Shown: positions 52,081 through 61,609, counted from the stretch's first letter. The stretch: 64,000 nt of DNA from CAZWSX01 sp964636985 (GCA_964636985.1 CAZWSX010000017.1:62001-126000); one strand, 5' to 3'. Notes: generated by a model from the sequence alone, not told the origin. Translations and numbers: made by a program.

Positions 52081-54609
52081 CTACTCAAATCGCTTCAAAT
52101 ACTCCGCGCCGTACTTGCCGAACCAGGCCTTGAGCACTTTGAGGTCTTTGCAGCTTTTCAACATCTCGCTCCCGGGCGCTTTCTCGGCGACCAGCATCTG
52201 GCTTAGCCTCGACGATACAACTTCTTCTTCCCACCAGTGCGTGGCCTGCTGGTAACCAAGCGCCATCTTGAGGCCAAATTTCCCTTTGCTTCGGACCACA
52301 ACTTCGACCGCGCCCAGTTGCAGTTCCTGGTTATTCTCTTTGGTCGCAAAAAACTCCGGCTTCAATCGCGCGCCGTCGCCGAACAATGCCAGGGCAACCT
52401 CAATCATCGACGTCGAAGGCTGTGCCGACTCAAGGATTGGCTTGGCCGCTTCGTGGTGCAGATACCCCAGCGCCAGGGCCGCGACGTCTCGATCGGGGCA
52501 CCCCTTGGCCACCTCTTCAAAGGCTTCGGGGACATCGACCGTCTCCGCTTCGGGAACCTCGGGCAACGCCTTGATCGCAAGCGCTTCACCGCGCAGCACG
52601 CACAACAAATCCTCGGCCGAAGCCGTATGCTTGAGTCGCCCGGCGACGAGCATCGCTTGCCGCCGCACTTGCGGTTCGGGATCGTGCAGGCCGGCTGCCA
52701 GTCGCTCACTCAACGCGTCCTCGGTAAAATCGCCTCGCCACGCGCTTAGATGATCGAGAGCCCGCATCCGCCACGTGTAATACCGCGCTTCCTGTTCGAC
52801 CTGGACGACAATCTGGTGCAGCTCCGCGATGTTGTCCGGCTTCCAATCCTCCAGTGGCGATCGATTCGATTGCCAAAAACGGGCCGCTCCGCGCCGCATC
52901 TGACGATCGTCTCCTCTGAGCGCCGATTCCGCAGCCGCCGACAGATCCTTGGTCGCGTACTCGCCCAAGGCTTCCTCGGCAAACTGATCGATCGAGTCGA
53001 GCGGCGACCAGCCGTTGTTGTCGGCCCCCAGGATGCGAAACAAAACCTCCGCTTGCTTCTCCTTCTCCGGATGAATGCGTTTGAGTTCTTTCCTGAACTT
53101 GTCCGCACCTTCGCGGAATGCCACGGCTAATTCAGGCGACATTCCCGCCGCCGCTTGTTCGAACTTGCGAACCTGGGCTGTTCGCTCCTTGTTCATCGCT
53201 TCGAGTTCTTCCAAAGGGCCTTTCACGTTGTGCTTGGCTAGCCAGTCGACGACAAAGTCGCCCGACTTTTGCGAGAGCGCCGCGTCGGCCGGCCACCCTC
53301 CGGGCCAGCGAAACGAACGTCCGTGATGGAAGCCCAGCGTCGCGACCAGTTTGTCCCCCTCGTAGAACTCCAAGCTCGGATTGCCGCAGCACATGCAATG
53401 AAAGCCGCTCATCTGCTCCTCGAGTTCAATCCCTGTCAGGAGCTCTTGAATCTGCGCGACGTCTTTGGTTTCGAACTGCGTCTCTTCGGAATCCTTGTCG
53501 CGATGGCACGTTCCACCCGTTCGAATCCGCATCCGCGTAATTGGTTTGAGCGCCTCGTCGAGTGCTTCACGCCAACGAAACGAGACCTTGCACTTGGGAT
53601 TGTCGCGTTTGAACGCGGCGACCGCGGCGTCATCTAACGGTGCCGAGAAGATCACCAATTGCTCGGCACCGGGCAACTGTTTCGGCAGTTTGCGAATCGG
53701 CGACATATTCGCCGAAATCGTCCGCAATGTTGCCAGGCCATTGGCCGGCGCAAGATCCTCGACAGGCGTCGAATTGATATTGAGGACAACCAAATCGCGC
53801 ATCCCGCTCACAAACGAGATGTCTTTAATATTCTTGCAATGACTCAAATTCAACACTTTGAGTTTTGTCAATGATGCCAGGGCCTTTGTATTCGAAAGTT
53901 CGTTGCCCGAGAGGTCGAGCGTCTCAAGTTCCTTGGCCTGCGCAAGAACCGAACAATCGAACTTCCCCAACACCGTTTCGACGGCAAGAGTTTTCAGTCG
54001 CTTGAGCTTGCGCAGTTCCTCGAACGACTTGATGCCCTCGCTGGAATTCGAGTCGATCCGCAATATCACCAGATCGGCAGGCAGTGGAGGCAGCGCATGC
54101 GCGGCGCCCTGCTGCGCCCCTTCGCCGATCGTGACGCACGTCCGCGCTGGATCGACCAGTTTCAGCTTCTCGCCAATCGCAGGCGACCAGTGATCGATGT
54201 GCAGCCCCCACAGCCCGCGGATCTCGTTGCGACTGAGCGTCGACAAGGGATCGACGAGCTTGTCCTGCTCCTCTTCGTAGATGGTATCGACCTTCGCGGC
54301 AACGACTCGCGATTCCCCTTCGACTGTCGCCTTGAGCAGGCCGGTCTTTCGGTCCAGACCGGTGAAGTCGATTTTTCGTTCGCTACCTAAAGCCAAATGG
54401 AAATCGAAGTCAAACAGAAACTTAGCGCCGTTGCCTTCACCGAAGATGTATTGAAGCGACGGCTGGAAAGGCTTTCCATTTCTTGTCGCTTCGAGCTTGG
54501 GAGGCTCCGGCAATTGGCCGCACAAGATCGCCGAGTCCAGCGACAACAGCGTGAATGCGAGAACGAATCCGATTGCTTTGCAGGTTACAATGCGCCAGCA
54601 AGAAATCAT
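52081..54609 (-). CDS. Exported LRR plus HEAT-like protein
   Basis: An 842-aa protein with signal peptide CKAIGFVLAFTLLSLDSAILCGQ. Residues 35-150 form a beta-rich region; about 185-320 hold short LRRs (LKTLAVETVLGKFDCSVLAQAKELETLDLSGNELSNTKALASLTKLKVLNLSHCKNI); a Cys-rich segment MSGFHCMCCGNPSLEFYEGDKL lies near 405; the C-terminal half is helical with HEAT-like pairs (SERLAAGLHDPEPQVRRQAMLVAGRLK). The ATG overlaps the stop of the 68-aa upstream ORF by four bases, so it seems to belong to the unit that begins at 56338. No catalytic motif; possibly a surface or periplasmic interaction protein. Confidence 0.8.
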   Translation of the reverse strand: MISCWRIVTCKAIGFVLAFTLLSLDSAILCGQLPEPPKLEATRNGKPFQPSLQYIFGEGNGAKFLFDFDFHLALGSERKIDFTGLDRKTGLLKATVEGESRVVAAKVDTIYEEEQDKLVDPLSTLSRNEIRGLWGLHIDHWSPAIGEKLKLVDPARTCVTIGEGAQQGAAHALPPLPADLVILRIDSNSSEGIKSFEELRKLKRLKTLAVETVLGKFDCSVLAQAKELETLDLSGNELSNTKALASLTKLKVLNLSHCKNIKDISFVSGMRDLVVLNINSTPVEDLAPANGLATLRTISANMSPIRKLPKQLPGAEQLVIFSAPLDDAAVAAFKRDNPKCKVSFRWREALDEALKPITRMRIRTGGTCHRDKDSEETQFETKDVAQIQELLTGIELEEQMSGFHCMCCGNPSLEFYEGDKLVATLGFHHGRSFRWPGGWPADAALSQKSGDFVVDWLAKHNVKGPLEELEAMNKERTAQVRKFEQAAAGMSPELAVAFREGADKFRKELKRIHPEKEKQAEVLFRILGADNNGWSPLDSIDQFAEEALGEYATKDLSAAAESALRGDDRQMRRGAARFWQSNRSPLEDWKPDNIAELHQIVVQVEQEARYYTWRMRALDHLSAWRGDFTEDALSERLAAGLHDPEPQVRRQAMLVAGRLKHTASAEDLLCVLRGEALAIKALPEVPEAETVDVPEAFEEVAKGCPDRDVAALALGYLHHEAAKPILESAQPSTSMIEVALALFGDGARLKPEFFATKENNQELQLGAVEVVVRSKGKFGLKMALGYQQATHWWEEEVVSSRLSQMLVAEKAPGSEMLKSCKDLKVLKAWFGKYGAEYLKRFE

Positions 54610-54812
54610 TGCAAGTCACCCTTTGGACGGCAGAGAAGAGAAGGGAGAGGTCCGTGCCATTCCGGGGATTCTAACCTCCCCACATGGTCAGTGCACGCGA
54701 ACCAATCGTACTGATCGGAAAGAAAGAGCAGCCCCTCAACGAGCAATAGCCCGACCAGCACACGGTCGAGCGTGACGGCGTACCACTTTGGAATGTTTGA
54801 AGCGTCGTTCAT
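54606..54812 (-). CDS. 68-aa truncated copy 2 of the LRR membrane-protein 5' end
   Basis: MNDASNIPKWYAVTLDRVLV continues GLLLVEGLLFLSDQYDWFA, nearly identical to residues 10-42 of the LRR protein starting at 56338, then diverges (CTDHVGRLESPEWHGPLPS...). It overlaps both neighbours by four bases: ATGA with the LRR stop at 54809-54812 and TGA/ATG with the LRR-HEAT start at 54606-54609. The double coupling suggests it is translated, at least as a bridge between the two genes. The preceding LRR tail (WSPAGRVE) resembles the leader translation before the parent start (NDAGRAG), so the duplication junction lies inside the end of the LRR gene. Whether the peptide does anything is unknown. Confidence 0.6.
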   Translation of the reverse strand: MNDASNIPKWYAVTLDRVLVGLLLVEGLLFLSDQYDWFACTDHVGRLESPEWHGPLPSLLCRPKGDLQ

Positions 54813-56338
54813 TCCACACGCCCCGCCGGACTCCATTCCTGGTAGACCATGGGAGGCCTCCACGGCAGCAGATTGATCGTGCACTTGGGAAGCGCGTTCC
54901 GTAAACGTTTCATGTCCACGGGGGCCGTCTGGCTTGTGCGAATCGTGAGCGACTTGAGCTTTTTCAGCGCATGAAGATCGGATGCCATCTCGCCGTCGAA
55001 TCGACTGACGCAGAGCCTTACTTCCTCGAGACGCTCGAACTCGCCGAGGATTTTGGTAAATTCGCGATCCGGTTTTTGCGCCCACACGTTCAGGACTTTG
55101 AGACCAGTTAACGGCTTTAAGTGCAACAACCCTTCGCTCGTGGTGTACGAGCCGGAAAGATCCAGCGACTCCAATTGCACTACCCGGCCGACATGTGCCA
55201 GTCCAATATCGCCAATGTCGGTATCGCTGAGCCCGAGGTGCCTGAGGTTGGGAAAGTCCGGCAGAGATTCCAGGTAGTCGCCGTTGATCTGATTCCCGGA
55301 AATGTCGAGCCACTCCAGCTTGGGCAACGCCTTCAAATGCCCAAGCCCGCTGCCCTGGATATTGGCGTGCGTCAACTCAAGCATGCGAAGTTCGCCAAGC
55401 CCTTGCAAATGCGCCAAGCCACCGTCGGTAACCCGCGTTTCGTTCAAAGTCAGGATGTGGAGACCCACAAGACCTGACAAGTGCTCTAGCCCGGCATCGG
55501 TAACGTCTAGCGCCGGCTCGTGTCGCTGCGACTCGCTCCGCAGTTTCAAGGCGCGCACTTGCAACTGCCGCAAACGCGGCAGCTTGCCGAAGCTGGCGAA
55601 CGCCAAGTCGCTGACCTCATCGCTCCACACTTCCAATCCTTCCAGCGTATTGGGGAATCGGAGAGAAGCCACCTCCTTCGACGACAAGTCGTTGCCGTAC
55701 AGCGAAAGGAATTTCAGACCCGCTATCGACTCGATTCGGCCCAACCCCTCCATCGAGAATTGAGGAGATGGCACCAATGCCTTTGGGTCGTAGTGCCCCC
55801 AACCGTCGATTTGAAGACGTTCGAGATCGGAGAGCCGGGCGATTTGCAAAAGACCGTTGTCGTCGATCGCAGTCGCTTCCGTCACAACCACGAAGAAATC
55901 GCTCCCCAGAAGCCGAGTGAGCCAGTTGGGAATAGCGTCGGTTCGGGATGATTTCCCTACGTTACCACCCTTCGCCTTCAAGATACCCTTGCGTATTTCC
56001 GCTAGCCATCGAGCCTGCTCGATGGCGCTACCCAGCCATCCGCACACCAGTCCGGCAACCAACACCAGTAGAAGCCCCGATCGCAACCCGAACTGAAAGG
56101 GCCTACCCCGCGTCCATCGTGCGACCACCCAACTCGCCATCGCCCACAGCGCAGTCAGCAGCAATACCCCGCCAACAACAGCCACGGCAATCAACACCGT
56201 CCAACCTTTGCGCCGATTGATCGCAAACCAATCGTACTGATCGGAAAGAAACAAGAGCCCTTCAACAAGCAATAGCCCGACAAGCACGCGGTCGAGCGTG
56301 ATGGCAAATCGCTTCGTTGCCGCCGTGGTATCGCTCAT
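54809..56338 (-). CDS. Membrane-anchored leucine-rich-repeat protein
   Basis: A 509-aa protein. Three hydrophobic segments at the N-terminus: ITLDRVLVGLLLVEGLLFLSD, GWTVLIAVAVVGGVLLLTALWAMASW, and FQFGLRSGLLLVLVAGLVCGWL, the last preceded by the planctomycete F-G-L-R motif. Then IEQARWLAEIRKGIL and about 11 LRR units between residues 135 and 490 (LSDLERLQIDG; DAGLEHLSGLVGLHILTLNETRVT; DGGLAHLQGLGELRMLELTHANIQ). Ends with a capping segment (RLRNALPKCTINLLPW), typical of these proteins. Start at 56338 (MSDTTAATKRF) matches the truncated copies; an in-frame ATG at 56377 is possible. It heads the minus-strand unit with the 68-aa ORF and LRR-HEAT gene. Confidence 0.85.
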   Translation of the reverse strand: MSDTTAATKRFAITLDRVLVGLLLVEGLLFLSDQYDWFAINRRKGWTVLIAVAVVGGVLLLTALWAMASWVVARWTRGRPFQFGLRSGLLLVLVAGLVCGWLGSAIEQARWLAEIRKGILKAKGGNVGKSSRTDAIPNWLTRLLGSDFFVVVTEATAIDDNGLLQIARLSDLERLQIDGWGHYDPKALVPSPQFSMEGLGRIESIAGLKFLSLYGNDLSSKEVASLRFPNTLEGLEVWSDEVSDLAFASFGKLPRLRQLQVRALKLRSESQRHEPALDVTDAGLEHLSGLVGLHILTLNETRVTDGGLAHLQGLGELRMLELTHANIQGSGLGHLKALPKLEWLDISGNQINGDYLESLPDFPNLRHLGLSDTDIGDIGLAHVGRVVQLESLDLSGSYTTSEGLLHLKPLTGLKVLNVWAQKPDREFTKILGEFERLEEVRLCVSRFDGEMASDLHALKKLKSLTIRTSQTAPVDMKRLRNALPKCTINLLPWRPPMVYQEWSPAGRVE

Positions 56339-56533
56339 GCCCGCACGCCCCGCGTCGTTATAGATAGATCGAGACATCCTCTCTGCGAACTCGGTGCCCT
56401 CTGTGGCAATTCATGGCATTTGCGATCCCACCCAAGCCAAGCACCAAACCAGCCACACCCCTTAGATTAACTTTTCTCAAGGTCGCTCGGCTATTCCTCG
56501 CGGGCACGCGATTTGCCATTTCGAGGAGGCGCA

Positions 56534-56956
<423 letters not shown>

Positions 56957-57060
56957 CGCTGCTCGAACAAATCCCTCGCGGCACTCTATGGGAACGGCCG
57001 GCTCGAAAGTATTCTGTCTGTCGTGGACCAGCGATTCCTCGACATTCAGAAGGCACTCTG

Positions 57061-58791
57061 ATGATGTTCTCCAGTCGTTCGGCGATTCTTCTCTTGGTGG
57101 CCTGCATCGCACTGAGTCAGATCGACACCTGCAACGCAGCCATCGAAGTTGAAACCGTCATGGTTCCGATGCGCGACGGCGTGAAATTGGCGACCGATAT
57201 CTACCGCGATTCCGCCACCACCAAAGCGCCCGTCGTTCTGATGCGGACGCCCTACAACAAGGCCGGCGGCAAAGCAGCCGCCGAGCGATTCGCCGCGGCA
57301 GGCTACATCGCGGTCGTGCAAGATTGCCGCGGCAAGTTCGCCTCACAAGGAGACTTCGTCCCCTACAACAACGAAGGCCAAGACGGCTTCGACGCCATCG
57401 AATGGATCGGCAAACAAAAATGGTGCGATGGCAGGATCGGCATGTGGGGCGGCTCGTACGTCGGCGCCACCCAATGGCAAGCTGCCGTCGAGCATCCGCC
57501 CGGCCTGGTAACCATCACGCCCACTGCCACCTGGACCAGCTTCTATCGCAACCTCTTTCTCGGCGGCGCCATGCGGCATGCACTCATCGCCAAGTGGGCC
57601 TCGGGCAACTCGCCTAAGCCGGAGGGTGCCAGCGTCACGTCCGATTGGAACCGCACGCTCATGCACCTTCCTTTGAGCGAGATTGACGACTCGCTCGGCT
57701 GGCCGATTCCGTGGCTCGAGGGAATGATGACGCACCCGTCGCCCGACGGATACTGGAAGCGCCTCGACCTCACCCGCGACGCCACCGAACTCAAACTCCC
57801 CATCCAACACGTCGTCGGCTACTACGATTTCTTCGGCCGCGAATCGGTTTTCAGCTTCGTCCAGATGCAGCGCCATGCCATCGACGAGGCAACTCGCAAA
57901 CAACAGCAATTGATCCTCGGTCCCTGGGACCACGGCACGATCGGCAAGTCGAAGGTAGGCGACCTCGATTTCGGTCCCGAAGCCAACTGGGATGCCACCG
58001 GCGCAACCCTCGAATGGTTCGATCGCTTCCTCAAGCGGGATCCCAAAGTCACGGCGAAGCCGCTCGTCCCCGTCCGTTACTTCGTGATGGGCGAGAACAA
58101 ATGGCACGAGGCCGAAGCTTGGCCACCGGCTGGCTATCAAGAATCGTCCTTCTACCTCCATTCAGGCGGCAAGGCGAACACCCGCGGCGGAGACGGCCGA
58201 GTCGATCGCAAAACGCCCGCCAGCGACGAACCAACCGACCAGTTTCGCGCCGACCCAGCCGACCCGGCGCCCGCTTGCCCCGTGAGCGAGTCCCTCCCGC
58301 TCCATGCTGCCCACTGGGCGCCTGTCGAGCAAAGCGCCATCGAAGATCGCAAAGACGTGCTCGTCTACACCAGCGAGGCGCTCACCGAGCCCCTCACGTT
58401 CGCCGGCGACGCCCGCGCCGAGCTGTTTGTTTCCGCCGACACGCCCGACGCCGATTGGGTCGTCAAGCTGATCGACGTTCATCCCGACGGCAAGGCTTAT
58501 AACCTCGCAGTCGGCATCTTGCGCGGCAGCTTTCACGAATCAGAACTGGAACCCAAACCACTGGTGCCCGGCAAAACCACCAAGATGACCGTCGATCTCG
58601 GCCCCATCGCGGCGCAACTGGCCAAGGGCCATCGTTTGCGCGTCGACGTCTGCGGCGCCTATTTTCCATTGTTCGATCGCAACCCCAACACCGCCGAAGG
58701 CCCTTTCGGCAAAGCAACGGCGATCTCCACAGAAACGCTCCACCACACATCCGTGAAGGCTTCTCGCATTGTGTTGCCCCTAAAAAAATAG
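57061..58791 (+). CDS. CocE/NonD-family alpha/beta hydrolase (S15-like), exported
   Basis: A 576-aa protein with signal peptide MMFSSRSAILLLVACIALSQIDTCNA. N-terminal strand motif VMVPMRDGVKLATDIYRD, VVLMRTPYNK, VVQDCRGKFASQGDF, nucleophile elbow WGGSYVG (Ser132), the Asp region (VVGYYDFFG) and the His region (LGPWDHG), then the C-terminal galactose-binding-like beta domain (VLVYTSEALTEPLTFAGDARAELFVSADTPDADWVVKLIDVHPDG; GHRLRVDVCGAYFPLFDRN). This is the architecture of X-Pro dipeptidyl-peptidase/cocaine esterase relatives and it has a full triad, so an active esterase, amidase or acylase is expected; the substrate is open. The frame is open to 56641 but overlaps the permease gene; ATG 57061 follows GAAGG. 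Confidence 0.9.
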   Translation: MMFSSRSAILLLVACIALSQIDTCNAAIEVETVMVPMRDGVKLATDIYRDSATTKAPVVLMRTPYNKAGGKAAAERFAAAGYIAVVQDCRGKFASQGDFVPYNNEGQDGFDAIEWIGKQKWCDGRIGMWGGSYVGATQWQAAVEHPPGLVTITPTATWTSFYRNLFLGGAMRHALIAKWASGNSPKPEGASVTSDWNRTLMHLPLSEIDDSLGWPIPWLEGMMTHPSPDGYWKRLDLTRDATELKLPIQHVVGYYDFFGRESVFSFVQMQRHAIDEATRKQQQLILGPWDHGTIGKSKVGDLDFGPEANWDATGATLEWFDRFLKRDPKVTAKPLVPVRYFVMGENKWHEAEAWPPAGYQESSFYLHSGGKANTRGGDGRVDRKTPASDEPTDQFRADPADPAPACPVSESLPLHAAHWAPVEQSAIEDRKDVLVYTSEALTEPLTFAGDARAELFVSADTPDADWVVKLIDVHPDGKAYNLAVGILRGSFHESELEPKPLVPGKTTKMTVDLGPIAAQLAKGHRLRVDVCGAYFPLFDRNPNTAEGPFGKATAISTETLHHTSVKASRIVLPLKK

Positions 58792-58845
58792 ACAGCGCCC
58801 CGCTGCGAACGATTTGTCTGGTCGTCTCGTTGGCTTCTAGGACGC

Positions 58846-59130
58846 TTAAAACCGTGAGCCGAGCAACCGCGCTAGCAACGCGATTGCGAAGACAATCGTG
58901 AGAAAGACTACGTAACCCAGCATGAAGTATCCCCACACGGCGAGGACTTGCCGGTAAATGTGGGGCGACAAAAACCATGACTTCGCTAGCCGCTGCTCCA
59001 ATTGCGCAACCCGCGCTTCGAGCGCCGCGATCCGCGCGTCGGGACTCTCGTTAGCCGCACCAACCGATGCTTGCGAATTTGAAATCGCGGCGATCTGCGG
59101 CGACTCGTAGGGATTCACGGCCTCGGACAT
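58846..59130 (-). CDS. Small NPYESP-start coiled-coil membrane protein
   Basis: A 94-aa protein. N-terminus MSEAVNPYESPQ carries the short N-P-Y-x-S-P motif found at the start of many planctomycete membrane proteins. Residues 32-50 (ARIAALEARVAQLEQRLAK) form a coiled coil, followed by one long or two short helices (QVLAVWGYFMLGYVVFLTIVFAIALLARLL). Function unknown. It converges with the CocE-like gene (54 bp between stops) and diverges from the MFS gene. Confidence 0.75.
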   Translation of the reverse strand: MSEAVNPYESPQIAAISNSQASVGAANESPDARIAALEARVAQLEQRLAKSWFLSPHIYRQVLAVWGYFMLGYVVFLTIVFAIALLARLLGSRF

Positions 59131-59260
59131 TTCCAGCCTCGCAACTCGTCGGAAAGCGTGTCAATTCGTCACGTTATCTTAAGCGAACCCGGTTCGCTGC
59201 CGAGTCACGCTTGCAGCGCGCCCGAATCCCCGGCCCCCACTGTTCCGCTATCATCGTGGA

Positions 59261-59339
59261 AGGCTCCAGGCTTCAGGTCCCAGGCTTCAGGAAAACACTG
59301 GCGTCCACATCCTGGAGCCTATAGCCTGGAGCCTCAAGG
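59261..59339 (+). promoter_or_regulatory. Long inverted repeat immediately before the MFS start
   Basis: AGGCTCCAGGCT + 12 nt (59261-59284) and its near reverse complement at 59311-59334 match at 20 of 24 positions, with a second partial repeat (CCAGGCTTCAGG) in the loop. The right arm ends at the AAGGAA ribosome binding site of the GTG start at 59347, so folding in the mRNA could hide or expose it. The same sequence type may also be a dispersed repeat. Confidence 0.55.
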
Positions 59340-59346
59340 AACCTTT

Positions 59347-60687
59347 GTGAACGACGTAGAACGCGAATCCAACGCATCTTTCTTCAGCACCTTCGGCCGC
59401 GCACTAGGCAACTACAACTACCGCCTCTTCTTCGCCGGGCAAGGCACCTCGCTCATCGGCACGTGGATGTCGCGCTTGGCCACCAGCTGGCTCGTCTACC
59501 GTTGGAGCGGCGACAATGCCCCGTGGATGCTCGGCGTCGTCAGCTTCATCGGCCTCGCGCCGGTTTTCGTACTGAGCCCGATCGCGGGCGTCTTTGTCGA
59601 TCGCTGGGATCGCTATCGCGTGCTGCTGGTGACGCAGATTCTGTCGCTGGTCCAATCGGCGGCGCTGGCGATTGTCGCCTTCGCGAACGAGCCCTCATGG
59701 GGGATCTGGTGGGTGGCCGGCCTCAGTTGCTTCCAGGGGCTGATCAATTCGTTCGATATGCCCGCGCGGCAATCGCTGCTGGTCTCGATGGTCGCTAAGC
59801 GTGAGGATTTGCCGAACGCCATTGCGCTCAACTCGTCGCTGGTGAATGGCTCGCGATTGATCGGCCCCACGATCGCCGGTTTCGTCATCGCCGCCACCAA
59901 CGAGGCCTGGTGCTTTACGATCGACGCCATCAGCTATGCCGCCGTGATCGTCGCCCTCCTGGCGATGCGCCTTCCCAAGTCGCAGTCCAAGCCGGTCGCG
60001 GCGTCGATTGGAAAGCATTTCGTCGAAGGCGTTACATACGCCTGGGGTTTTCCGCCCATCCGGGCACTGCTGTTGCTGCTAAGCCTGGTCAGCTTCGCCA
60101 CGATGGCGCAAGCGGTGCTGATGCCGATCTTCGCCGCCGAGTTGCTCAAGGGCGGTCCCAACACGTTAGGTCTGCTGTCGGCCGCCTTAGGACTCGGGGC
60201 CCTCGGCGGAGCGCTCTATCTGGCCTCGCGATCTACGGTGTTGGGGCTCGGACGCGTGATCATCGCTGCCACCATCGTGCTGGCGATCTCCTTGGCGGGC
60301 TTCGCCTGGTCGCACAACGTGTGGCTATCCGGACTCTGTTTGGTCGGCGTTGGAGCGGGCATGATGGTCGAGATGGCCGCTTGCAACACGATGATTCAAA
60401 CCATGGTCGACGACGACAAGCGCGGCCGCGTGATGGGCTTCTACAGCATGGCCTTCCAAGGAACCGCCCCCTTCGGCAGCCTGCTGGCCGGTTGGCTATC
60501 ACGACAAATGGGCGTCCGCGAAGTAGTGCTGGGCTCGGCAGTCGTTGTCCTCTTCGGAGCCATCGCCTTCGCGACGCAACTTAGTCGTTTGCGCCGTCAC
60601 GTGCGGCCAGTCTACGAACGTCTGGGCATCTTGCCGGCCGCCGCCGAAGGCCTGAACACCGCCGCCGAGACGCCCGCAGGACAGTGA
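59347..60687 (+). CDS. MFS exporter (MFS_3 / EntS-like)
   Basis: A 446-aa transporter with 12 hydrophobic segments. Motifs: NYNYRLFFAGQGTSLIGTWM in helix 1; FVLSPIAGVFVDRWDRYRVL, the MFS motif A; FDMPARQSLLVSMVAKREDLPNAIALNSSLVN, characteristic of the MFS_3/enterobactin-exporter group; and DDDKRGRVMGFYSMAFQGTAPFGSLLAGWL, the second motif A-like loop. Probably drug or siderophore efflux by proton exchange; no siderophore genes are nearby. GTG at 59347 is chosen because AAGGAA lies six bases upstream and the homologous N-terminus starts there; the frame open to 59158 would translate the repeat. Confidence 0.9.
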   Translation: MNDVERESNASFFSTFGRALGNYNYRLFFAGQGTSLIGTWMSRLATSWLVYRWSGDNAPWMLGVVSFIGLAPVFVLSPIAGVFVDRWDRYRVLLVTQILSLVQSAALAIVAFANEPSWGIWWVAGLSCFQGLINSFDMPARQSLLVSMVAKREDLPNAIALNSSLVNGSRLIGPTIAGFVIAATNEAWCFTIDAISYAAVIVALLAMRLPKSQSKPVAASIGKHFVEGVTYAWGFPPIRALLLLLSLVSFATMAQAVLMPIFAAELLKGGPNTLGLLSAALGLGALGGALYLASRSTVLGLGRVIIAATIVLAISLAGFAWSHNVWLSGLCLVGVGAGMMVEMAACNTMIQTMVDDDKRGRVMGFYSMAFQGTAPFGSLLAGWLSRQMGVREVVLGSAVVVLFGAIAFATQLSRLRRHVRPVYERLGILPAAAEGLNTAAETPAGQ

Positions 60688-60787
60688 CCACGGACATTGT
60701 TTGCCAATTTGCAACAAGAGGTTATAACTTCGATGTTTGACCACGGTGGTGCGAGTTGCCATTTCTCCGTTTGCTGTGGAACAAGAT

Positions 60788-61609
60788 ATGACACATGTCC
60801 TTCTAGACGCAGATGCGCTTCTGCAGCACCCCGAAATACTTGCAATACGGCGGCCAGATCACAGATACGTTATCACTTCCGAAGTGATGAATGAACTCCT
60901 TCGCCGCACTACCCTTGCGCCGAACGGATTCGCGATTCTCAAATTAATCGAAGAAGGAATTAGCAAAGGCTACCTTCATCTGCTGCCGCAGGGACCGGAT
61001 AGAACGCTCGAATCCGACACGTCGTCGCTTTACGACATTATCAATGTTGCCAGCACTTTTGTTGCTCGCAACGACAGTGCGATGATCGTGTCCGACAATC
61101 GACAGGTTGCGGAATTGGCAAGCGCTCGCAACGTCAATACCGTCACCGCCTTGCAGTTTATCACCGGCAGCAACGGGGCGCAACGCGACCCCGATTACTA
61201 CGATGCAGCGATAAAGGCGATATACAACCAGGGCATGCGCATCGCCGCCCAAATGATCCTCGGGCTAATCGCGGCGGCCATGTTGATCCCGATCTACCTG
61301 GCAGTGGCGGCGACAAACAGCACGCCGCTAATGATTGTCATGACTGTTTTGACGGCCATCCTTCTCTACGGGGTGCGCGGTTGGCAGAAGTGCGCTTACG
61401 GCATCATTGAGATCGCCTTTGGTTGCTTTGCGATCTTCGTAGTCCTCATCGGTCGCGAAAAGGAGATAAACGCGTTGACTACAAGCCAATGGATTCAGAT
61501 CGCAGGCTCTATCTACGTCATGATTCGTGGCCTAGACAACTTCGGAAAAGGCATTCGAAATACCAAGTGGAAGACTACTTGGGAAAGCGTATTCGGTCCC
61601 ATCGGTTAA
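60788..61609 (+). CDS. PIN-domain protein fused to a four-helix membrane domain
   Basis: A 273-aa protein. Residues 1-130 look like a PIN nuclease domain: VLLDADALL (Asp7), YVITSEVMNELL (Glu36), SLYDIINVA (Asp83) and MIVSDNRQVAELASARNV (Asp103), the expected acidic tetrad pattern. From residue 160 there are four hydrophobic segments (AAQMILGLIAAAMLIPIYLAV; LMIVMTVLTAILLYGV; GIIEIAFGCFAIFVVLIG; WIQIAGSIYVMIRGL). A membrane-tethered PIN domain is unlike the usual soluble VapC toxins, and no antitoxin gene is adjacent. Upstream frame open to TTG 60737; ATG 60788 matches the PIN start. Could be an RNase at the membrane; inferred from motifs only. Confidence 0.7.
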   Translation: MTHVLLDADALLQHPEILAIRRPDHRYVITSEVMNELLRRTTLAPNGFAILKLIEEGISKGYLHLLPQGPDRTLESDTSSLYDIINVASTFVARNDSAMIVSDNRQVAELASARNVNTVTALQFITGSNGAQRDPDYYDAAIKAIYNQGMRIAAQMILGLIAAAMLIPIYLAVAATNSTPLMIVMTVLTAILLYGVRGWQKCAYGIIEIAFGCFAIFVVLIGREKEINALTTSQWIQIAGSIYVMIRGLDNFGKGIRNTKWKTTWESVFGPIG

